DNA of 64,000 nt from Rubrivirga sp. SAORIC476 (GTDB taxonomy: Bacteria > Bacteroidota > Rhodothermia > Rhodothermales > Rubricoccaceae): contig NZ_MVOI01000003.1 of the NCBI RefSeq assembly GCF_002283555.1, positions 1,166,798-1,230,797 of the forward strand. Reading direction: 5' to 3'. The translations under genes were made by a program, and so were the position numbers. Under the pieces are notes generated by a model that had not been told where the DNA came from, did not search any database, and saw nothing but the letters and a program-made list of their open reading frames with translations. Positions 42,600-51,249 of the stretch are shown in pieces; position 1 is the stretch's first letter, and each line of letters opens with the position of its first letter.

Positions 42600-44524
42600 G
42601 CCTGCGCCCTCTCCTCCTCGCTCTGATCGGGCTGCTCCTCGCCGCGCCCACCGAGGCCCAGTCGTGGCCGGTCGGCGTGGACGTGCTGATGGCGTCCGGT
42701 GGCGCCCCCGTCGTGGTGCGCCGTTACCACACCGTCTACGAGGTGTCGGCGCCGGACCGCGCGCGGACGCGGGTCCGCCTGGTGATGACGGCCATGAACG
42801 CGGCCGGGCGCGAGGCCGTCGGCGAGTTGCGCGTGGTGCACGGCGGCTTCCGGCGGCTGCGCTCCTTCGAGGGGACGCTCTATGACGCCGCCGGCAACGA
42901 GATCCGTCGGCTCGGGCGCCGCGAGGACGAGGACCGCGTGCTGGACACCCTCTACGACGACCTCCGCCTGCGCGAGGGCTCGCTCTACGCCGACCAGTAC
43001 CCGTTCACGGTCGAGTGGGAGTACGAGATCGAACACCGCGGCGTGCTCGGCTGGCCGACGTGGCGCCCGCAGAACCGCGGCTGGCCCGTCCAGGACGCGT
43101 CGTTCCGGCTGGAGGTCCCCGCCGGGACCACCGTCCGCCAGCAGGCGCGCGACCTCGCCGACGCCGCGACGATCCTGAACGAGGGCCGCCGCGACACCTA
43201 CGTCTGGCACGTCGCCGACGCCGCGGTGCGCGAGCCGGAACCCTTCGGGCCGCCGTGGTGGGAGCAGGTGCCCGAGCTGCGCCTGGGCACCGACCGCTTC
43301 GAGATCGGCGACGCGCCGGGCCGCCTCGACTCGTGGGCCACGTTCGGCACCTGGTACGGCGACCTCGGCGAGGGGCGCCGCAGCCTCCCCCCCGCCGCCG
43401 TCGCCGATGTGTATCGGGTGGTCGAGGGCGCGCAGACCGACGCCGAGAAGGTGCGCCGCCTGTACCGCCATCTCCAGCAGACGACCCGCTACGTGTCGGT
43501 CCAGCTCGGCCTGGGCGGCTGGCAGCCGTTCGACGCGGCCTACGTCTTCGAGCGCCGCTACGGCGACTGCAAGGCGCTCACGAACTACATGCAGGCGATG
43601 CTCGATGCCGTCGGCATCGAGGCCCACCCCGTGCTCATCGAGGCGGGCGAGGACGGCTCGGACCTCCGGGAGGACTTCCCCGACAACGCCTTCAACCACG
43701 TCATCCTGCGGGTGCCGCTCGCCGAGCCCGCCATGCGGATCCCGGCGCTGGTGGACGGCGCGGTGTGGCTGGAGTGCACGAGCCCGTACGCCGCCTTCGG
43801 TCACCTCGGCGCGTTCACCGAGGGCCGCCCCGGCCTGCTGGTGGATGGCGCCGCGAGCCGCATCATCCAGACGCCCGTCTCGGGGCCCGAGACCAACTGG
43901 ACGCGCCGCGAGGCCACCGTCACGCTCGACGCCCGGGGCCGCGCCGAGGCGGACGTCCGCTGGCTGCTCCACGGCGAGGAGCGGACCGACGCCATCGTCG
44001 CGCTCGACCGCGCCACCGAGGCCGAGCGGGGCATCGTGCTACGCCGCGTGACGGGGCTGCCCAGTCTCGACGTGCTGGACCTCGACCTGGGCCGCCTCGC
44101 CGAGCGGCCGGACACGCTCGCGCTGGCGGCACGCCTCGACGTGGCCCACGCTGCGCGCCGCGCCGGGAGCCGCCTTCTGCTCAACCTCGTCCCCCTCTCA
44201 CCCGCGGTCGCGGTGCCGACCGCGATGGACGAGCCGCGCACCCAGCCGGTCCGCCTCGGCACCGCCACCGCCGAGCGCGACTCGGTCCGCTTCCTCCTTC
44301 CCGAAGGGTACGCGGCCGACAACCTGCCCGAACCCGTCGAGTTGGAGAGCCCCGTCGGGCGCTACCGCCTCACGGCCTCCCCCGACGGCGACGCGCTGGT
44401 GGTCGTCCGCGAACTGGTGGTCGACGCGCCCAACCAGCCCGCCGAGGCCTACGATGCCATCCGCGACTTCTTCCAGTCGGTCGCCGAGGCGGACGGGGCG
44501 CGGGCGGTGGTGCGACGGAAGTAG
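42596..44524 (+). CDS. DUF3857/transglutaminase exported protein with catalytic Cys (pair member 2)
   Basis: A 642-residue exported protein, signal peptide MSLRPLLLALIGLLLAAPTEA, starting from a GTG inside the GTGA overlap with the upstream gene. DUF3857 occupies about 40-230. The transglutaminase-like core has RYGDCKALTNYMQAMLDAVG, with catalytic Cys near residue 325, and a later His in FNHVILRVP. C-terminal domains of about 200 residues follow. It resembles periplasmic cysteine-protease/transglutaminase proteins of Bacteroidota. Coupled expression with a Cys-less partner suggests a heteromeric pair. It converges on proC. Confidence 0.85.
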   Translation: MSLRPLLLALIGLLLAAPTEAQSWPVGVDVLMASGGAPVVVRRYHTVYEVSAPDRARTRVRLVMTAMNAAGREAVGELRVVHGGFRRLRSFEGTLYDAAGNEIRRLGRREDEDRVLDTLYDDLRLREGSLYADQYPFTVEWEYEIEHRGVLGWPTWRPQNRGWPVQDASFRLEVPAGTTVRQQARDLADAATILNEGRRDTYVWHVADAAVREPEPFGPPWWEQVPELRLGTDRFEIGDAPGRLDSWATFGTWYGDLGEGRRSLPPAAVADVYRVVEGAQTDAEKVRRLYRHLQQTTRYVSVQLGLGGWQPFDAAYVFERRYGDCKALTNYMQAMLDAVGIEAHPVLIEAGEDGSDLREDFPDNAFNHVILRVPLAEPAMRIPALVDGAVWLECTSPYAAFGHLGAFTEGRPGLLVDGAASRIIQTPVSGPETNWTRREATVTLDARGRAEADVRWLLHGEERTDAIVALDRATEAERGIVLRRVTGLPSLDVLDLDLGRLAERPDTLALAARLDVAHAARRAGSRLLLNLVPLSPAVAVPTAMDEPRTQPVRLGTATAERDSVRFLLPEGYAADNLPEPVELESPVGRYRLTASPDGDALVVVRELVVDAPNQPAEAYDAIRDFFQSVAEADGARAVVRRK

Positions 44525-44546
44525 GTCTAGACCGCGCGCGCTCTCG

Positions 44547-45368
44547 TCAGCCCTCTCCCAACTGACGGCTGCGCTCGGTGGCCATGGCGACGGTGTCGAT
44601 GAACATCGACCGGAGGCCCTGCTTCTCCAGCTCGGCGACGGCCGTGATGGTGGTCCCGCCGGGCGTGGTCACCTGATCGCGCAGGATGGCCGGGTGCTCG
44701 CCGGTCTCGATGGCGAGGCGCGCGGCGCCGAGGACGGTCTGCATCGAGAGCCGCCGGGAGGTGGTCCGCGGGAGGCCCTGCTTGACGCCCGCGTCCGTGA
44801 GCGCCTCGATGACCATGAACACGTAGGCCGGGCCACTGCCCGAGAGACCCGTCACGGCGTCCATCAGGTGCTCGGGGACGACCTCCACCACGCGGCCGAC
44901 GGCCAGGAAGATCTCCCGCGCCAGCGCCACGTGCGCCTCGGTAGCGTGCGCGCCCGGCGCGATGGCCGTCGCCCCCTCGTCCACCAGCGCGGGCGTGTTG
45001 GGCATCGCGCGGACCACCGGCAGGTCCTGCCCGAGCGCCTCCGCCAGCGAGGCCGTCGTGACGCCCGCGAGCGTCGAGAGCACCAGCGTACCGGGGGCGA
45101 CGTGGTCGCGGATCTCGGCGAACAGGTCGGCGGCGTTCTGCGGCTTCACCGCCACCAGCACGACGGTCGCGCCGGTGACCGCGGCCGGGTTGTCGGTCGT
45201 GACGTGGATGCCGGGGGCCTTCTCGGCGAGCGCGGCGAGGGCGTCCTCCGAGCGGCGCGTCGCGCGGATGCGGTCGGCCGAGAGGTCGCCGCCGCGCAGG
45301 AGGCCGCCGATGAGGGCCCGGCCGATGTTGCCGGCCCCGAGGACGGCGAGGGTCTGGTCGAGAAGCAT
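44547..45368 (-). CDS. proC: Pyrroline-5-carboxylate reductase
   Basis: A 273-residue NAD(P)H-dependent enzyme that makes L-proline from pyrroline-5-carboxylate, the last step of proline synthesis. The Rossmann start is LAVLGAGNIGRALIGGLLRGG. VVRAMPNTPALVDEGATAI near 137-155 is the family signature, and the C-terminal dimer segment LSGSGPAYVFMVIEALTDAGVKQGL and DQVTTPGGTT are present. Length is normal. It converges on the DUF3857 gene (22 bases) and diverges from manC. Confidence 0.97.
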   Translation of the reverse strand: MLLDQTLAVLGAGNIGRALIGGLLRGGDLSADRIRATRRSEDALAALAEKAPGIHVTTDNPAAVTGATVVLVAVKPQNAADLFAEIRDHVAPGTLVLSTLAGVTTASLAEALGQDLPVVRAMPNTPALVDEGATAIAPGAHATEAHVALAREIFLAVGRVVEVVPEHLMDAVTGLSGSGPAYVFMVIEALTDAGVKQGLPRTTSRRLSMQTVLGAARLAIETGEHPAILRDQVTTPGGTTITAVAELEKQGLRSMFIDTVAMATERSRQLGEG

Positions 45369-45526
45369 GGGAGTCGGTCTGGAGGACGCGCCAGACTAAC
45401 CGGAACGGCCGCGGCGAAAGCCCTCCGGCGCGCTCTTCACCGAACCCACAGGGCACCGGCGGCGGGGCGCCCGGTGCGACCCGCCGCCGTGTCGCATCTT
45501 GTCGGTCCCTCCCGACCCCTGCACTC

Positions 45527-46642
45527 ATGGCCCTCCACGCCGTCATCATGGCCGGTGGCATCGGCAGCCGGTTCTGGCCGCGCAGCCGCCGCTCGCACCC
45601 GAAGCAGTTCCTCGACGTGTTCGGCGACACGTCGCTGATCCAGAACACGTTCGCCCGGCTGCAACCGCTGGTCGCGTCCGAGAACGTGCTCGTGGTCACG
45701 AATGCGGACTACGTCGAGAAGACGCAGCAGCACCTCCCGGCCGTGCCGGCGGCGAACATCCTCGGCGAGCCCGTCGCCCGCAACACGGCGCCCTGCATCG
45801 CGCTCGCGGCGGCCAAGCTGCTCGCCGAGGACCCGGACGCGACCATGCTCGTGCTCCCGGCCGACCACCTGATCGCCAACGTCCAGCGCTTCCACACCGT
45901 CCTCCGCGTCGCCGTCGAGGCGGCACAGGGCGACGGCGACGGGCCGGCGCCGCTCGTCACCATCGGCATCCGCCCGACGCACCCGGAGACGGGCTACGGC
46001 TACATCCAGTTCGACGCCGACGGCGACCTCGACGGCGTCGCCGACGACGGCCCGGCGGACGCGCCGCGCGCCCACGAGGTGCTCACGTTCGCCGAGAAGC
46101 CGGACCTCCAGACCGCCGAACGCTTCCTCGACGCGGGCGACTTCCTCTGGAACTCGGGCATGTTCATCTGGCGAGCCGACGCCATCCTGGCCGCCTTCGA
46201 GCGCTACCTCCCGAAGGTCCACCGCCTCTTTGCCCCGCTCGCCGACGCCTTCGGCACCGACCGCGAGGCGGAGGCCATCGCGGAGGCCTACGAGCAGAGC
46301 CCCAAGATCTCGATCGACTACGGCATCATGGAGCAGTCCGACCGCGTGCTCGTCGTGCCGGGCTCGTTCGGCTGGAGCGACGTCGGCGACTGGCGCGCGG
46401 TCCACGAACTCTCGGCTCAGGACGACGCAGGCAACCGCTCCGAGGGCAACGTGATCCTCAAGGACACGTCCCGCAGCTTCGCCCGCAGCTCGGACGGCCG
46501 CCTGCTCGTGCTCGTCGGGATGCAGGACGCGCTGGTGGTCGACACCGGCGACGCGGTCCTCGTCTGCCACCGCGAGGAGGCGCAGAAGGTCAAGGACGTC
46601 GTCGACTTCCTCGACCTCCACGGTATGGCGGACTACCTGTGA
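45527..46642 (+). CDS. manC: Mannose-1-phosphate guanylyltransferase
   Basis: A 371-residue nucleotidyltransferase forming GDP-mannose from mannose 1-phosphate and GTP, feeding glycan and lipid decoration. The start VIMAGGIGSRFWPRSRRSHPKQFLDVFG is the signature-bearing nucleotide-binding loop. EPVARNTAPCIALAA, LVLPADHLI, TFAEKPDLQTAERF, WNSGMFIWRAD, DYGIMEQSD and FGWSDVGDWRA follow in family order. It is the single-function short form without a C-terminal phosphomannose isomerase domain. Its neighbours do not form a glycan locus. A strong bidirectional hairpin follows. Confidence 0.95.
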   Translation: MALHAVIMAGGIGSRFWPRSRRSHPKQFLDVFGDTSLIQNTFARLQPLVASENVLVVTNADYVEKTQQHLPAVPAANILGEPVARNTAPCIALAAAKLLAEDPDATMLVLPADHLIANVQRFHTVLRVAVEAAQGDGDGPAPLVTIGIRPTHPETGYGYIQFDADGDLDGVADDGPADAPRAHEVLTFAEKPDLQTAERFLDAGDFLWNSGMFIWRADAILAAFERYLPKVHRLFAPLADAFGTDREAEAIAEAYEQSPKISIDYGIMEQSDRVLVVPGSFGWSDVGDWRAVHELSAQDDAGNRSEGNVILKDTSRSFARSSDGRLLVLVGMQDALVVDTGDAVLVCHREEAQKVKDVVDFLDLHGMADYL

Positions 46643-46652
46643 CGTGAGGAGC

Positions 46653-46688
46653 CCCGCCTCGGGGTCGCCGTCGGCCACCCGAGGCGGG
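46653..46688. terminator. CCCGCCTCGGG hairpin between converging genes
   Basis: A perfect 11-bp stem, 46653-46663 with 46678-46688, around a 14-base loop, between the manC stop (46642) and the metalloprotease stop (46690). It shares the GCCTCGG core. Confidence 0.7.
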
Positions 46689-46689
46689 T

Positions 46690-49125
46690 CTACTGGCCGA
46701 TGGGCGAGCCCGGCGGAGGCGTCGGCGGGGTCACGTCGGCAGCCTCGTCGTGGTCGCGGTCCAGGAAGCGGGTGATGCGGCGCCCCAGCCAGCGCTCGAA
46801 GACGGCGTCCTCCCGCGGACCGTCGGGGTCGGCGCCTGCCATCTCGGTCAGCGCCGCCTCGGACGCGGCACGGACGGTCGGGGCGGCGTCGGCGTCGGCC
46901 GCGAGGGCCATCAGCGCGTCGACCCAGGCCGTGAGGACGGTCCGGCGGATCTCCTCGTGGTAGGCATCGGGGGCGGGCGTCATCCAGAGCATCCCGCCGG
47001 TCCGGTCGATGAGGTCCACGAAGCTTGGGAGCGTCGAGTCGAGGTCGTGCTGGTAGGCGAGGCGCGCGGCGCGGTCGGCGTCGAAGAGGTAGCCGAACGT
47101 GAGCCGGGCGGCCGTCTCGGCTGGTGCGACCGGGTCGAAGGTCAGGCCCGTCCGCCCGTCGAACAGCTCGCGCGTGGCGCCGAAGCCCGGCGGGCGCGGC
47201 GGGATCGCACGGGCGGCGGACGGGAGCGCCAGCGCCTCGGGCGTGACGGTCGCGAGCAGCGCGTCGATGGCCGCCAGTTGGGTCTCCCCATCGACAGGCG
47301 TCGGGGGCGCCTCGCCGTCACCGCGCGCCGTGTACCCGTAGGCCACGCCGCCGACGAGGTGCGCGGTCGCATCCACCTGGTAGCGGTGGCGGAGGTAGAG
47401 GGGAACGAGGACCTCCTCGGCCGTCGCGAGCGGCCGGCCGGTGCGGATCACGTCGTCGCCGAAGCGGTCGAGCGCGGCGCGGCGGACGGCCATCTCGTCG
47501 CGGAGCGCCCGCACGGCGTCGGCGCCGTTGTCCCAGAGGGCGCCCGTGGGCGAGGCCGCGCCGGTGGGCCGCGCGTCGGCGTCGGTGATGTAGCGCAGGC
47601 CGCGGTCGCGGTTCTCCGCCAGCACCCGGTCCGCCTCGGCGTCGTCGCGGACGTAGCCGTAGCGCACCGCCTGGATGTCCCACTCGCCCATGCCGACCGC
47701 ATACGCGTCCGACACGTCGATGCGGCCGTCCGTCAGCGTCGCCAGCGGGGCCGGGTAGTCCATCACCGACGTGCGGCCCTGGGTGCTCCCGGCGAAGTTG
47801 TGCGCCAGCCCGATCGTGTGGCCGACCTCGTGGGCCGAGAGCTGCCGGAGGCGGGCCAGCGCGAGCGCCAGCATCGGGTCGTCCTCGGGCGCGAACCCGG
47901 CCGCGTCCGCGCCGACGTACGGCGCGAGCAGGCCCTCCGCGATCAGGTAGTCCTGGCGGACGCGGAGCGAGCCCAGCGACACGTGGCCCTTCAGGATCTC
48001 GCCCGTCCGCGGGTCGGTCACCGACGCGCCGTAGCTCCACCCGCGTGTCGCCCGGTGGACCCACTGGATCACGTTGACGCGCACGTCGAGGGGGTCGAGC
48101 GAGTCGGGCATCACCTCGACCCGGTAGGCGTCGCGCCAACCGGCCGCCTCGAACGCCTCGGCCCACCAGCGGGCGCCGTCCAGCAACGCGCTGCGGACGG
48201 GCTCCGGCGTCCCGGGATCGAGGTAGTAGACGATGGGCTCGACCGGGTCGCACATCCCGCTCGCGTCGGGCGGCGCCGCGCAGGTCAGGCGGTGGCGCGT
48301 GACCACGCGCTGCACCACGTCCTCGCCGATGGGCACGGCGTAGTCGGCGTAGGTGAACGGGAAGTAGCCCGAGGCGGGCGCGAAGGCGCGCGGCACGTAC
48401 CCATCGTCGGGAAGCTGGACGAACGAGTGCCGCACGCGGACGGTCACGGCCTGCGGGTCGGCCGCCACGTCGCGGACGTAGCGGCCGGGCTGGCTGCTCG
48501 CGAACGTCAGCCGGGCCTCCAGCTCGGTGTTCTCCGGGAAGCCCTTCAGCATCTCCGGGACAGGGGCGCTGCGGCTCTTGTCGAGCGCGAACGTCCCCTG
48601 GCCGGTCTGCCGGAGTTGGTCCGCGACCCCATGCGCGTCGCGGACGACGAAGTCGGTGGCGTCGATCAGCACGCGCCCGTCACTGGCCGCGGCGACGTCG
48701 AAGCCCCAGACGACCGACGGCGCGAAGGCGTCGGCGACGGCGGTGCGCTCCGCCGCGTTGTCGGTCCCGGCGCGGAAGCGCAGGTTGGGCTGCACGAGCA
48801 GCACCTTCCGCCCGACCCGCTCGAACCGGACGACCCGCTCACCTCCTAACTGCCCACGGTCCAGCCCCACATCGTTCGACCCCAGCCCGGCCGCCAGCGC
48901 GACGCTGTAGAGCAGGTCGGTGTCGAGGGGAACGGAGAGCCAGATCGTGCCCTGGTCGGCGTCCCACCAGACCGGCACGAAGCCGCCTTGCCGCTCCAGC
49001 CCGGCCGTCTTGGCGTCGATGGCCGGCAGCCCCGACCTCGGCGAGTCACTCGGGGGGGCCACCGAGGCAGGCGCGGCGCACCCGGCGGCGACGAGGACGA
49101 GGGCGGCAGCGAGAAGGCGAGACAT
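46690..49125 (-). CDS. Zinc-dependent metalloprotease lipoprotein (DUF5117/DUF4953-type)
   Basis: An 811-residue exported lipoprotein: MSRLLAAALVLVAAGC gives Cys16. The zinc motif HEVGHTIGLAHNFAGS lies near residue 430 and fits the HExGHxxGxxH metzincin pattern with Glu as base. Upstream segments (PVWWDADQGTIWLSVPLDTDLLYSVALAAGLGSNDVGLDRGQLG, VRFERVGRKVLLV) match the DUF5117 N-terminal domain, and the 800-residue length matches this Bacteroidota/Rhodothermota family. Substrate unknown; probably outer-membrane- or periplasm-anchored. A small tyrosine phosphatase is encoded just upstream on the same strand. Confidence 0.88.
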   Translation of the reverse strand: MSRLLAAALVLVAAGCAAPASVAPPSDSPRSGLPAIDAKTAGLERQGGFVPVWWDADQGTIWLSVPLDTDLLYSVALAAGLGSNDVGLDRGQLGGERVVRFERVGRKVLLVQPNLRFRAGTDNAAERTAVADAFAPSVVWGFDVAAASDGRVLIDATDFVVRDAHGVADQLRQTGQGTFALDKSRSAPVPEMLKGFPENTELEARLTFASSQPGRYVRDVAADPQAVTVRVRHSFVQLPDDGYVPRAFAPASGYFPFTYADYAVPIGEDVVQRVVTRHRLTCAAPPDASGMCDPVEPIVYYLDPGTPEPVRSALLDGARWWAEAFEAAGWRDAYRVEVMPDSLDPLDVRVNVIQWVHRATRGWSYGASVTDPRTGEILKGHVSLGSLRVRQDYLIAEGLLAPYVGADAAGFAPEDDPMLALALARLRQLSAHEVGHTIGLAHNFAGSTQGRTSVMDYPAPLATLTDGRIDVSDAYAVGMGEWDIQAVRYGYVRDDAEADRVLAENRDRGLRYITDADARPTGAASPTGALWDNGADAVRALRDEMAVRRAALDRFGDDVIRTGRPLATAEEVLVPLYLRHRYQVDATAHLVGGVAYGYTARGDGEAPPTPVDGETQLAAIDALLATVTPEALALPSAARAIPPRPPGFGATRELFDGRTGLTFDPVAPAETAARLTFGYLFDADRAARLAYQHDLDSTLPSFVDLIDRTGGMLWMTPAPDAYHEEIRRTVLTAWVDALMALAADADAAPTVRAASEAALTEMAGADPDGPREDAVFERWLGRRITRFLDRDHDEAADVTPPTPPPGSPIGQ

Positions 49126-49152
49126 GGCGGGCGGCGGTGCGGTCCGCCCAAT

Positions 49153-49500
49153 CTAGGCGGGCGGGTCCAGGCCGAGCACCGGGGGAAGCCGGTCCCGCAG
49201 CAGGCGGACGAGGGCCGGGTCCATGACCGCATAGTCGTCCGGAATGCCGAGCACGACGACCCGCGTGTCGGCCAGGAGCGGACCGAAAGCCCGTAGGAGA
49301 CGGCGGCGATGCGAGGCCTCGAACGCGACCACCACGTCGGCCCACTCCACGAGGTCGGCGGAGACGCGCGCCTCGGCGTCGGGCGCGGTCCCGGCGGAGA
49401 CGGCCTCCACGTCCGGCCAGTCCGCGACGACGGACTCGGCGGTGGGGCTGCGGAGCCGGTTGCGGCTGCAGACGAACAGGACGCGGAGCGGAGACGCCAA
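49153..49500 (-). CDS. Low-molecular-weight protein tyrosine phosphatase family protein
   Basis: A small phosphatase of about 115 residues if started at the TTG at 49500. The catalytic P-loop is CSRNRLRS, fitting CX5R(S/T), and the general-acid region IPDDYAVMDP matches the short form of this family. The frame is open upstream to an ATG at 49629, but that start would overlap the divergent glsA gene and add residues without homology. TTG codons at 49530 and 49500 are better candidates, and the true start is uncertain. Substrate unknown. It probably shares a transcript with the metalloprotease gene 27 bases downstream. Confidence 0.72.
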   Translation of the reverse strand: MASPLRVLFVCSRNRLRSPTAESVVADWPDVEAVSAGTAPDAEARVSADLVEWADVVVAFEASHRRRLLRAFGPLLADTRVVVLGIPDDYAVMDPALVRLLRDRLPPVLGLDPPA

Positions 49501-49600
49501 GGACTCGGAGAGCGGCAGGGGGACGCCCAACCTAGTCCGGCGCCCGCCCCTCGCGGGCCGCTCGGATCGGGTACGTTCCGGGCGCACCCTTCCCCCACCT

Positions 49601-50512
49601 GTGGACACCGGCTCCGTTCTCTCTACCATCGCCGCTGAGGTCCAGCCGCTCGTCGGGCAGGGCGCGGTGGCGAGCTACATCCCGCCCCTCGCCGCCATCG
49701 ACCCGGCCCGGTTCGGGCTGGCCGTCCGCGCCACGGACGGCGCCGAGCACGCCGTCGGCGACGCGACGGAGCGGTTCTCGATCCAGAGCATCGCCAAGGT
49801 GCTGTCGCTGGCCGTGGCGATGGACCTCGAAGGCGACACCCTGTGGGCGCGCGTCGGGCGGGAGCCCTCCGGCACGGCGTTCAACTCGCTCGTCCAGCTG
49901 GAGGCGGACGGCGGCGTCCCCCGCAACCCGATGATCAACGCGGGCGCGCTGGTCGTGATGGACGCCGTGCTGGCGCACACCGGGCCGGACGCGACGCCGG
50001 TCCTCGACCTCGTCCGCGCAGCGACCGACGACGCGACGCTGACCGTGGACGGTGCGGTGGCGGAGGCGGAGATCGCGACGGCCCATCGCACGCGCGCCCT
50101 GGCGCACTACCTGAAGGCCTTCGGCACGCTCCGCGGCGACCCCGACACGGTCGTGGAGGCGTACTGCCGCCTGTGCGCGCTGTCGATGAGCTGCGTCGAG
50201 CTGTGCCGGGCATTCACCTTCCTGGCGACCGGCGGGCACGCGCCCTCCGGCCAGCAGGTCATCTCGACGCGTCAGGCGAAGCGGCTCAACGCCATCATGC
50301 TCACATGCGGCGTCTACGACGAGGCGGGCGACTTCGCGTACCGCGTCGGGCTACCCGCCAAGAGCGGGGTCGGCGGAGGGATCGTGGCCGTGATGCCCGG
50401 CGAGTTCGTCGCCGCGACGTGGTCGCCCGGCCTCGGCCCACGCGGCAACTCGGTCGCGGGCACGATGGCGCTGGAACTGCTCACGACCTACACCGGCCGT
50501 TCCGTCTTCTGA
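49601..50512 (+). CDS. glsA: Glutaminase A
   Basis: A 303-residue serine-dependent glutaminase hydrolysing glutamine to glutamate and ammonia. The active-site SIQSIAKVLSLAVAM (SxxK type) is near residues 62-76. PRNPMINAGALVV near 107, CVELCRAFTFLATGGHAPSG near 200, AYRVGLPAKSGVGGGIVAVMPGEF and WSPGLGPRGNSVAG near the end are all typical. The GTG at 49601 gives the canonical N-terminus; the longer upstream frame is unlikely. It converges on the CIA30 gene with only 9 bases between stops. Confidence 0.95.
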   Translation: MDTGSVLSTIAAEVQPLVGQGAVASYIPPLAAIDPARFGLAVRATDGAEHAVGDATERFSIQSIAKVLSLAVAMDLEGDTLWARVGREPSGTAFNSLVQLEADGGVPRNPMINAGALVVMDAVLAHTGPDATPVLDLVRAATDDATLTVDGAVAEAEIATAHRTRALAHYLKAFGTLRGDPDTVVEAYCRLCALSMSCVELCRAFTFLATGGHAPSGQQVISTRQAKRLNAIMLTCGVYDEAGDFAYRVGLPAKSGVGGGIVAVMPGEFVAATWSPGLGPRGNSVAGTMALELLTTYTGRSVF

Positions 50513-50521
50513 GCGCCGCGG

Positions 50522-51097
50522 TCAAGCGTCGGCGTACGCGCGGATCCAGTCGACCTCCAGCTGGAACGGTCCGTCGATGCCGTCGGCGATGTAGATGCCC
50601 AGCGTCTGGATGCCCGATCGGTCGAGCGGGTCGACGGACACCGGCTCGCCGTGCGCGGTCGTCTCCAGGTCGGCGAACGGGACCCGGACGGTGGCCCAGT
50701 CTTCGGTCGTCGGGAACGACGCCTGCCGGTTGACCTCGCGGCCTCGGTGCCGCGTCCCATCGTCGACGTCGAGGTCGAACGTGCGCCCTCCGCCGCGGAC
50801 GCGGAGCTCGATCCCGTCGTACGCCGACAGGTCGGCCGCGCGCTCACCTCGGACCGACGTGAAGCCGCCCCCCTGCGTGACCACCTCGCCGGTGAACACC
50901 ATCGTCCCCTCCTCGATCTGGACGAACCCCTGGGAGCGTCCGCCCATCACGCCGTCGTTCTCGATCTGCCAGCCCGGGGCGTCCGGGTCGTCGAAGTCGA
51001 AGAGGGTCAGGGAGGAGTCGGCAGACATGACAGGAGGGGACGGGGTGGGGGTCGTGCTGCAGGCCGCGAGGGCGAGCAGGAGAAGGAAGAGGGGCAT
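50522..51097 (-). CDS. CIA30-family lipoprotein
   Basis: A 191-residue exported lipoprotein: MPLFLLLLALAAC gives Cys13. The mature part is a CIA30 (complex I intermediate-associated protein 30) fold: LTLFDFDDPDAPGWQIENDGVMGGRSQGFV, FTGEVVTQGGGFTSVR, YDGIELRVRGGGRTFDLDV and IYIADGIDGPFQLEVDWIRAY. Many bacteria encode such domains in exported proteins with no link to complex I; it is a galactose-binding-like sandwich and may bind carbohydrate. The open frame reaches 51121, but the lipoprotein signal sets the start. Confidence 0.85.
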   Translation of the reverse strand: MPLFLLLLALAACSTTPTPSPPVMSADSSLTLFDFDDPDAPGWQIENDGVMGGRSQGFVQIEEGTMVFTGEVVTQGGGFTSVRGERAADLSAYDGIELRVRGGGRTFDLDVDDGTRHRGREVNRQASFPTTEDWATVRVPFADLETTAHGEPVSVDPLDRSGIQTLGIYIADGIDGPFQLEVDWIRAYADA

Positions 51098-51249
51098 GGG
51101 TTCTGAAACGGAGCCATTCACCCCGGAGGTCCGCGAGACCGTCAGGCACGCCCCGACGCGCGGGGCAGGCGGCCCCTCGTTTTCGAGCGGCGTTCGCGCC
51201 CGGCAGACCGCGCAGCGCCGATCTTGGCCGACTCCCTTCCGACCGCCCC

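Noticed and set aside
49501-49629. Longer N-terminus of the tyrosine phosphatase gene from the ATG at 49629
   Set aside because: It would overlap the divergent glsA start and adds a basic low-complexity stretch absent from the family.
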